From positions 1-46,058 of the forward strand of contig CAJQKW010000017.1 in NCBI GenBank assembly GCA_905478975.1: a DNA stretch of 46,058 nucleotides. Reading direction: 5' to 3'. How positions within the stretch are numbered: position 1 is the first letter of the stretch; every line of letters starts with the position of its first letter. Under the pieces are notes generated by a model that made no database searches, was not told the DNA's origin, and was given only the letters and a program-made list of their open reading frames with translations. Of the stretch, positions 8,472 through 14,764 are shown one piece after another. Position numbers and translations under genes: made by a program. This DNA is from an uncultured Pseudomonadales bacterium. GTDB lineage: Bacteria; Pseudomonadota; Gammaproteobacteria; Pseudomonadales; Porticoccaceae.

Positions 8472-9731
8472 ATGCACCATGCCGTTAGCTCCCAAGATGG
8501 GAATCTGTTTATTGAACGCACGTCGCTCGCCACTGTTGCCAGCCAATTTGGCACGCCTTGCTATGTCTATAGCAAAGCCGCCATCAGCAATAACTTTCTC
8601 GCCTACCAATCCGCTCTGGCAGAAAAAGAGCATTTGATTTGCTATGCGGTGAAGGCCAATTCCAATATTGCCGTATTGCAAACCCTTGCCCAGCTGGGCG
8701 CCGGTTTTGATATTGTTTCCATTGGCGAGCTTGAGCGAGTCTTGCGCGCCGGTGGTGATCCGGCCAAAGTGGTTTTTTCTGGGGTTGCCAAGACCGCCAG
8801 TGAAATGCAGCGTGCCCTTGAGTTAGGGATTCACTGTTTTAATGTTGAGTCGGAAGCCGAGCTTGAGCTACTAAACAGCACCGCAGCCAGCTGTAATCTG
8901 GTCGCGGCCGTGTCTCTGCGGGTCAACCCCGATGTCGATGCGCAAACCCATCCCTACATTTCTACCGGACTAAAAGAAAACAAGTTTGGCATAGATATCA
9001 ATCTGGCCGCTCAGGTTTATCAACGCGCCGCCCAGATGGCCCATATCAACGTCGTCGGCGTCGACTGCCATATCGGCTCGCAGCTGGTGGATATAGCACC
9101 CTTTGTTGCCGCCCTGGAACGCCTGTTGGCGCTAGTGGATGAATTGGCGCAGCTGGGTATAACATTGCAGCATATTGATATTGGCGGTGGTCTCGGCGTG
9201 CGCTATGAACAGGAACAGCCGCCAACCCCTCAGAGTTATATGTCAGCGATTTTACCGCTATTAAAGGGCCGCAGCGAGACACTGGTGCTGGAGCCGGGCC
9301 GCTCCATTTGTGCCAATGCCGGAGTGATGTTGACTCAGGTGCAGTATCTAAAAAGCAATGGTGAGAAGAATTTTGCCATTGTCGACGCCGCCATGAACGA
9401 TATGATTCGCCCTGCCCTGTATCAGGCGTGGATGGATATCCAACCGATTTCCACCGGCAACTCCGAGAACGCGCTTTACGATGTGGTCGGGCCTGTCTGT
9501 GAGACTGGGGATTTTCTCGCCAAGGACCGATCTCTGGCGATCAGTGCTGGGGATTATCTCTGCCTGATGTCGGCAGGTGCCTATGGTTTTGTGATGAGCT
9601 CCAATTACAACAGTCGCCCTCGTGCGCCAGAAGTGATGGTCGATGGCGATCAGGTTCATTTAGTCAGACGACGGGAAACCCTCGAAGATCTGCTCAGCGG
9701 CGAAAGCTTGCTGCCCGCAGCAGCGAGATAA
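8472..9731 (+). CDS. lysA: Diaminopimelate decarboxylase
   Basis: LysA decarboxylates meso-diaminopimelate to lysine with pyridoxal phosphate. The 419 residues start with the family's HHAVSSQDGNLFIE and carry YAVKANSN with the PLP-binding Lys61. Also visible are HIGSQL, the glycine-rich DIGGGLGVRY, EPGRSICANAG and the late catalytic segment GPVCETGDFLAKDR. It sits between lptM (six bases) and dapF (five bases) in one operon; LysA and DapF share diaminopimelate as substrate and product. Confidence 0.98.
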   Translation: MHHAVSSQDGNLFIERTSLATVASQFGTPCYVYSKAAISNNFLAYQSALAEKEHLICYAVKANSNIAVLQTLAQLGAGFDIVSIGELERVLRAGGDPAKVVFSGVAKTASEMQRALELGIHCFNVESEAELELLNSTAASCNLVAAVSLRVNPDVDAQTHPYISTGLKENKFGIDINLAAQVYQRAAQMAHINVVGVDCHIGSQLVDIAPFVAALERLLALVDELAQLGITLQHIDIGGGLGVRYEQEQPPTPQSYMSAILPLLKGRSETLVLEPGRSICANAGVMLTQVQYLKSNGEKNFAIVDAAMNDMIRPALYQAWMDIQPISTGNSENALYDVVGPVCETGDFLAKDRSLAISAGDYLCLMSAGAYGFVMSSNYNSRPRAPEVMVDGDQVHLVRRRETLEDLLSGESLLPAAAR

Positions 9732-9736
9732 CGCTG

Positions 9737-10567
9737 ATGTTAATGAAATTCACAAAAATGCACGGCCTCGGCAATGATTTTGTGGTCATTGATGCGGTCA
9801 CGCAAAATGTCCGCATCACCGCTTCGATGGTACGGCGCTTGGCCGACCGCAAAACCGGTATCGGCTGCGATCAGGTGTTGGTTATCGAACCGCCTTCGGC
9901 AACGGATATTGATTTCGACTACCGTATTTTTAACTGCGATGGTGCGGAAGTTGAGCAATGTGGCAATGGCGCACGCTGTCTGGCGCGCTTTGTTCATGAT
10001 CGTCAATTGACCGGCAAAAAGTCGATTCGAGTACAAACCTCAAACCGCGTTATGACCCTAGATTTGATTAATAAGAATCAGGTTGCCGTGGATATGGGTA
10101 TTCCAGAACTGGACCCGCCAGCGATTCCGTTTCAAACTGACCAGTCAGCACTGACCTACGATATCGAGATTAATGGCCAGACAGAGAGTATTTTCGCCGT
10201 TTCCATGGGCAATCCTCATGCGGTGTTAACTGTGGCTGATATAGACAGTGCGCCAGTGGCAGAATTGGGTGCCGCACTGGAGTCCCATGAGCGTTTCCCC
10301 AACCGCGTCAATGTTGGCTTTATGCAGGTTGTCGACCGCAGTAACCTCAAGCTCAGAGTGTTCGAGCGTGGCGTCGGCGAAACCGAAGCCTGTGGCTCTG
10401 GTGCCTGCGCGGCAGCCGTGGCGGCCATCCAACAGAATCTTGCGGACTCACCAGTAACTGTTCACCTAACCCGAGGGTCTTTAAAAATAGACTGGAAAGG
10501 TTCTGGTCATGCACTGATAATGAACGGACCAGCGAAGTCAGTTTTTCACGGACGTATAAGAATATGA
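9737..10567 (+). CDS. dapF: Diaminopimelate epimerase
   Basis: DapF converts LL- to meso-diaminopimelate using two cysteines. Both are visible: Cys75 in EVEQCGNGARC and Cys219 in ETEACGSGACA. KMHGLGNDFVVIDA near the N-terminus is the family signature. The first ATG is used here (276 residues); a second ATG two codons later (9743) gives the more typical MKFTKMHG start and cannot be excluded. It overlaps the following DUF484 gene by four bases (ATGA). Confidence 0.97.
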   Translation: MLMKFTKMHGLGNDFVVIDAVTQNVRITASMVRRLADRKTGIGCDQVLVIEPPSATDIDFDYRIFNCDGAEVEQCGNGARCLARFVHDRQLTGKKSIRVQTSNRVMTLDLINKNQVAVDMGIPELDPPAIPFQTDQSALTYDIEINGQTESIFAVSMGNPHAVLTVADIDSAPVAELGAALESHERFPNRVNVGFMQVVDRSNLKLRVFERGVGETEACGSGACAAAVAAIQQNLADSPVTVHLTRGSLKIDWKGSGHALIMNGPAKSVFHGRIRI

Positions 10568-11244
10568 GCAAAGAAATAGCAGCCGATCCCATCGACAAAG
10601 TCGTGCGTGAATTCCTCCGCGACAACCCAACTTTTTTGGATGAGAACACCGATATTCTTGAAACCATGGTGCTGCCACACAATAGTGGCAAGGCGGTATC
10701 CTTGGTTGAACGTCAGGTTGGCGTGTTGCGCGATCGCAACAGCGAGATGCGTTCACGGCTGGATAATATGCTCCAGACCGCCAAGGATAATGATCTGCTG
10801 TTTGAAAAAACCAAACGCTTGGTACTCAACCTTTTGGAAGCGAAAACACTGGGCGCATTGGTCGAAGCCGTCTATGACAGCTTGGGCAAAGATTACGGTA
10901 TCGAATTTTACAGCCTGACCCTGTTCGGCGACGACAAAAAATTGCCCCGTACCATGGCGCGGGTTGCCTCCACGGAAAAAGCCAATGAGCGTGTTGGCAC
11001 GCTAATCGGCGCCAACCGCGCGGTTTGCGGCATTCTCCGGGAAGACGAAATGGTATTTTTGTTTGGTGAGCGCGGCCGTCAGGTGGGATCAGTGGCCGCT
11101 GTGCCGCTGCGCTATGACAGCCTCTATGGCATTTTGGCGGTGGGCAATAGTGACCCCAACTTCTATAAAAGCAGCATGGGCACGCTATTTCTCAGCTATA
11201 TCGCCGAGATACTTAACCGAGTGTTGCCCAGCCATTTAAAATAG
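10564..11244 (+). CDS. DUF484 family protein
   Basis: The 226 residues begin with a helical segment containing VREFLRDNPTFLDENTDILETM and the family's LVERQVGVLRDRN, then a GAF-like domain (about 95-220, ending SYIAEILNRVLP). DUF484 proteins are of unknown biochemical role and in many gammaproteobacteria stand in a dapF-DUF484-xerC order. Here the start overlaps dapF by four bases, but xerC does not follow: the next gene is the convergent rnr. The protein is predicted to be cytoplasmic. Confidence 0.88.
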   Translation: MSKEIAADPIDKVVREFLRDNPTFLDENTDILETMVLPHNSGKAVSLVERQVGVLRDRNSEMRSRLDNMLQTAKDNDLLFEKTKRLVLNLLEAKTLGALVEAVYDSLGKDYGIEFYSLTLFGDDKKLPRTMARVASTEKANERVGTLIGANRAVCGILREDEMVFLFGERGRQVGSVAAVPLRYDSLYGILAVGNSDPNFYKSSMGTLFLSYIAEILNRVLPSHLK

Positions 11245-11248
11245 CTCT

Positions 11249-11274
11249 CTAGAGTGGCTGTCTAGAGTGGCTGT
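11249..11274 (+). repeat. Two perfect 13-bp tandem copies after the DUF484 stop
   Basis: CTAGAGTGGCTGT occurs at 11249-11261 and again, identical, at 11262-11274, just after the DUF484 stop. It lies in the short convergent gap and has no clear function; it is probably replication slippage. Confidence 0.7.
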
Positions 11275-11287
11275 CTAAAGCAAGTAA

Positions 11288-11323
11288 GCCTAAATGCTAA
11301 GGAACTAGCTTTTAGGCGTTTTC
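11288..11323 (+). terminator. Intrinsic terminator of lptM-lysA-dapF-DUF484
   Basis: GCCTAAA (11288-11294) pairs with TTTAGGC (11311-11317), and inside it GCTA pairs with TAGC. On the plus strand the stem is followed by GTTTTC. It covers the stop codon of the convergent rnr gene (11305-11307), so the two transcription units share this DNA. Confidence 0.75.
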
Positions 11324-13794
11324 TTGCGCGCAGCTCCAGCGCCTTTATTACCCTGTCCAGCGGCCTTTGGCGCATTGCGACGACGCTTCGAACCAGGCGC
11401 TGAATCCCTGCCGCCAGCTCCAGACCGAGCACCAGCACCGCGTTTCTTTTTACTTTTGGGGCCCTGCTTAGAGTCTTGCTCACGTGGCTTTCTTGGAGAT
11501 TTTCCCGCAGGCCTTTTAGCGCCTGAATGGTTACTAGAATTTTCCTGCCCTGCTAATTCAAAATCAATTTTGCGCTCGTCGAGATTGACCCGAACCACCT
11601 TCACTGTCAGCTTGTCTCCCAAGCGGAATATACGGCCGGTGCGCTCGCCAACCATGCGGTGTTGCGAGGGCTCGTGAGTATAATAATCTTTCGGCAGACC
11701 GGTGACGTGAACCAGCCCTTCTACATAGAGTTCGTCGAGCATAACAAACAGGCCAAAACCGGTCACGGCGGTTACTACGCCGGGAAACTCTTGGCCTACT
11801 CGATCCACCAAATATTCACATTTAAGCCAATTGACCACATCCCGGGTCGCCTCATCGGCGCGGCGCTCGGTGACCGAGAGATGTGCTCCGGTCTCATCGA
11901 GACGCGGCAGTTCATAGGGATAGATATCCGCTTTGGCGATTTCTTTGGCGCCTTCAACCCGCACCACACCGGAAACTTTCTTGGTGCTGCGAATCAGGCT
12001 GCGAATGGCGCGATGCACCAAGAGATCGGCATAGCGACGAATCGGTGAGGTGAAGTGGGTGTAGCCGTCAAAGGCGAGTCCAAAGTGGCCAAGATTCTCA
12101 GCCTGATAAACCGCTTGGCTCATGGAGCGCAGCAGCACCGATTGAATCACCGAGGCGTCATCACGATTCTTTGCGGCCCTCAAAACCCGCTGGTAGTCCT
12201 CTGGCTGGGGATCATCTCCCCCACCCAAGCCCATTCCCAGTTCCCCAAGAAAGTCCCGCACCGAGGACAGGCGGTCTTCGCTGGGGCCTTCGTGGACTCG
12301 ATAGAGTGCTGGTAGCTTGGATTTCTCGAGAAACTGTGCGGTGCAGACATTGGCTGCGAGCATGCACTCTTCAATAAGACGGTGAGCTTCGGTGCGTTTC
12401 ACCGGAATAATCTGACTTATTTTGCGCTGGCTATCAAACAGGATACGGGTTTCCTGTGTATCGAAGTCGATGGCGCCGCGCTCACTGCGACGCTTGTGAA
12501 GCACGCTATAGAGATCATGCAGCGAATCGATCTGCGGCAGGATGGCGGCAAACTGGTCGCGAATATTGGCGTCGTCCGCCGATCCCCGCTCTTCAATAAT
12601 TTGCGCCACCTGGGTGTAGGTCATACGCGCATGAGAATACATGACGGCTTCGTAAAACTGGTATTTGGTCACGTCGCCCTCGCGACTGATCTGCATTTCG
12701 CAGACCATACAGAGACGATCTTCCCGAGGATTCAACGAACAGAGGCCGTTAGACAGCTTCTCTGGCAACATCGGCACCACATGGTTGGGGAAATACACCG
12801 AATTGCCGCGCTCAAAGGCTTGAATATCAAGGGCGCTGCCAGCTTTTACATAATGTGACACATCGGCGATGGCGACAATTAACTGCCAGCCACCGCGGGG
12901 CTTGGGCTGACAGTAGACCGCGTCATCAAAGTCACGGGCATCTTCACCGTCGATCGTGACCAGCGGCAGAGAGCGCAGGTCAACGCGGAATTCTTTGTCA
13001 GTAACATGATCCGGTATGGCATCGGTTTCCTCTTGAACTGCATTGTTCCACTGGTGGGGAATGCCGTAGTTGCGAATCGAGACCTCAATCTCTAAGCCGG
13101 GATCCAAATGGTCGCCCAAGACTTCAGCAATGTGGCCACTGGGCGGACTATTGCGCGACGGTGCGTCGGTGATGCCAACCAAGACAATCTGGCCCGCCGC
13201 AGCGCCATTCAGCTGATCAACAGCAATCAGGATGTCCTGACTGATACGCGGATTGTCCGGGCGCACAAAATGTATGCCACTCTCGCAGAAGTAACGTCCC
13301 ACCAGCTCGGTAGTCTTGCGCTCGACAACATCGACTAATGTCCCTTCAGGGCGACCGCGGCGATCTCGACCGGCAATCCGCACCAGCACGATGTCGCCAT
13401 CAAAGACTCGGCGCATCTGACGACTGGAGAGATAGATATCCTGCTCACCCGCTTCCAGCGGCGAGACAAAGCCATAACCTTCCGGATGACCAATAACACG
13501 CCCTTTGACCAAATTTAACTTGTCCAAAGTGCCGTAGCCATCAGCTCGATTACGTGCAACCTGACCATCCCGCTCCATCGCTCGAAGGCGCCGACGCATG
13601 GCTTCGATCTGCTCATCGTCAACCAGCTGCAAACCCACACAAATTTCCTCGTGAGTCAGAGGCCCTACACTTTCACGCAGATACTCGAGAACAAACTCTC
13701 GACTCGGCACAGGCTTCTGGTACTTGGATGCTTCGCGGCTAGCATAGGGATCGGTCGGTTTTTCTTTTCGAGACATAAAGGTTTTGGTATCCAT
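11305..13794 (-). CDS. rnr: Ribonuclease R
   Basis: RNase R is a processive 3'-to-5' exoribonuclease that degrades structured RNA. The 829 residues have an N-terminal winged-helix region (about 28-90) and cold-shock OB domains (about 95-260). The RNB catalytic domain holds the metal-binding motif IDGEDARDFDD (Asp282, 288, 290, 291) and HFTSPIRRYADLLVHR. An S1 domain (about 650-735) and a long Lys/Arg/Gly-rich tail (about 740-829) follow. A second ATG seven codons in (13776) is an equally possible start. The gene reads toward DUF484 and lies just downstream of the minus-strand RNA array and its terminator. Confidence 0.96.
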   Translation of the reverse strand: MDTKTFMSRKEKPTDPYASREASKYQKPVPSREFVLEYLRESVGPLTHEEICVGLQLVDDEQIEAMRRRLRAMERDGQVARNRADGYGTLDKLNLVKGRVIGHPEGYGFVSPLEAGEQDIYLSSRQMRRVFDGDIVLVRIAGRDRRGRPEGTLVDVVERKTTELVGRYFCESGIHFVRPDNPRISQDILIAVDQLNGAAAGQIVLVGITDAPSRNSPPSGHIAEVLGDHLDPGLEIEVSIRNYGIPHQWNNAVQEETDAIPDHVTDKEFRVDLRSLPLVTIDGEDARDFDDAVYCQPKPRGGWQLIVAIADVSHYVKAGSALDIQAFERGNSVYFPNHVVPMLPEKLSNGLCSLNPREDRLCMVCEMQISREGDVTKYQFYEAVMYSHARMTYTQVAQIIEERGSADDANIRDQFAAILPQIDSLHDLYSVLHKRRSERGAIDFDTQETRILFDSQRKISQIIPVKRTEAHRLIEECMLAANVCTAQFLEKSKLPALYRVHEGPSEDRLSSVRDFLGELGMGLGGGDDPQPEDYQRVLRAAKNRDDASVIQSVLLRSMSQAVYQAENLGHFGLAFDGYTHFTSPIRRYADLLVHRAIRSLIRSTKKVSGVVRVEGAKEIAKADIYPYELPRLDETGAHLSVTERRADEATRDVVNWLKCEYLVDRVGQEFPGVVTAVTGFGLFVMLDELYVEGLVHVTGLPKDYYTHEPSQHRMVGERTGRIFRLGDKLTVKVVRVNLDERKIDFELAGQENSSNHSGAKRPAGKSPRKPREQDSKQGPKSKKKRGAGARSGAGGRDSAPGSKRRRNAPKAAGQGNKGAGAARKKTPKS

Positions 13795-13851
13795 TGAATA
13801 AGCAGGCAGTCTATGTCTTATAGGCTATGGAGTAAAAGAAATTCGGCAGCC

Positions 13852-13889
13852 AAAAAAAACCCAGACTGGCAAATGCCATATCTGGGTTT
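13852..13889 (-). terminator. Strong intrinsic terminator ending the RNA array
   Basis: On the minus strand a nine-pair stem (AAACCCAGA/TCTGGGTTT, 13857-13889), with a further TGGCA/TGCCA pairing inside the loop, runs straight into eight T residues (13852-13859). It is in front of rnr and no protein gene ends upstream of it nearer than the kinase stop at 14765. It therefore implies a non-coding transcript across 13.9-14.7 kb. Confidence 0.9.
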
Positions 13890-13916
13890 CAACGGGGTAC
13901 CAATGATCTAACTACA

Positions 13917-14589
13917 TTTTGACTCGCACCATCCCTGGTGGACAACTTCCTACTACCTATGCGCTCATTACCTATGTACTCACACAACATCGGTAGTATC
14001 AAAACGGCTGTACCAATCTAGGCGGTTTCCTTAACTAGCCAACTCCCTGTCAGCTATGCCTCAAGCATCCTGCTTATTAGCGCCGTCTGTACAACAAATA
14101 TCTTTCGCCATCCCTAGCGTCGATCTTCCTGTTCGCAATGCATTCACGCAACATCGCTAGTATCAAACGACTATGCTAATTTGGCCTGTTTCCTTAACCA
14201 GCCAACTCCCTGTCAGCTGTGCCTCAAGCGTCCTGCTTATTAGTGCCGTCTGTACAACAAATCGTTACTTGCGCCTTCCATGGTGCCGATCTTCCTATTT
14301 GCGATGCATTCACACAGCATCGGTAGTATCAAAACGGCTAATGCTAATTTGGGCGGTTTCCTTAACTAGCCAACTCCCTGTCAGCTATGCCCCAAGCGTC
14401 CTGCTTACTAGCGCCGTCTGTAAAATAAATATTGACTCGCACCATCCTTGGTGCACGACTTCCTAGTCGCCATCTGTTCACACAAAATCGGTAGTGACAA
14501 AACGGTTAATGCTAATTTGGCTTGTTTCCTTACTAGCCAACTCCCTGTCAGCTATGCCTCAAGCGTCCTGCTTATTAGCGCCGTCTGTA
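13917..14589 (-). repeat. Four tandem units of 163-175 bp
   Basis: Units begin (minus-strand sense, at TACAGACGG) at 14589, 14422, 14254 and 14091, giving lengths of 167, 168, 163 and about 175 bp. The first half of each unit (about 75 bp, containing three GGA hairpins) is nearly identical. The second half diverges in sequence but keeps two GGA loops exactly 16 bases apart in every unit. A partial fifth tail (an AGGGATGG segment at 14628-14635) precedes unit 1. Unit lengths are not all multiples of three, and no spacers or direct-repeat periodicity of the CRISPR kind are present. Confidence 0.9.
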
Positions 14590-14669
14590 TAAAAAAGCAG
14601 TGTAGGACTGTTATCTATTCACCACTACCATCCCTTTGTACGCATCATGCTAGGGAGCCAATACAGGGT

Positions 14670-14694
14670 TCTATAATAGGCCTGTGATTGACAA
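14670..14694 (-). promoter_or_regulatory. Candidate promoter of the RNA array
   Basis: On the minus strand TTGTCA (14694-14689) is followed by TATTATAGA (14678-14670). The -10 choices TATTAT or TATAGA are good, but the distance to TTGTCA (10-13 bases) is too short for a standard -35, so activation is likely. A clear GacA site (TGTAAG, six bases, CTTACA) is not visible; only a degenerate TGTAAT half-site occurs at 14701-14706. Confidence 0.4.
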
Positions 14695-14764
14695 AAGAAA
14701 ATTACACTGACGAACTAGTACGAAAGGATTAGTTTTTGATTTGAGCAACGGTAGATTTTTTATT

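Larger units (their letters stand above)
13852..14665 (-). ncRNA. Candidate Csr/Rsm-type CsrA-titrating RNA, tandem array
   Basis: The minus strand between the kinase gene and rnr has 21 GGA triplets in about 770 bases, against 3 on the plus strand. Most fall in loops of short stems, such as AAGC/GCTT around AGGAC, AGCTGA/TTGGCT around CAGGGAG (with G-U pairs that exist only on this strand), GTT/AAC around AAGGA, and GCACC/GGTGC around AAGGAT. Loop GGA motifs of this kind are the binding sites of CsrA/RsmA in CsrB, RsmY and RsmZ. Five GGA recur per unit with fixed spacing. The 5' end (about 14665) is inferred from a -10-like element, and the 3' end is a strong terminator. The upstream gene is a Gac/BarA-like kinase, the class that switches on such RNAs. 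Whether it is one long RNA or is processed into four is unknown. Confidence 0.75.

Noticed and set aside
13917-14589. CRISPR array
   Set aside because: Units are about 167 bp with no short constant repeat and unique-spacer alternation, and no cas gene is present.
13890-14670. tRNA cluster upstream of rnr
   Set aside because: A tRNA often lies near rnr in relatives and the units repeat, but no T-loop (GGTTCRA), anticodon stem or CCA end can be found on either strand.
14173-14687. Plus-strand ORFs of 97 and 79 codons across the array with a repeated peptide (LTSQLPVSYASSVLL)
   Set aside because: The repeated peptide is only the mirror of the RNA repeats. Unit lengths of 167, 168 and 163 break the frame, there is no ribosome-binding site, and the strong terminator and G-U pairs put the signal on the other strand.
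14689-14706. GacA upstream activating sequence
   Set aside because: The left half matches 5 of 6 (TGTAAT) but the right half only 3 of 6, and it sits too close to the -10; not claimed as a site.
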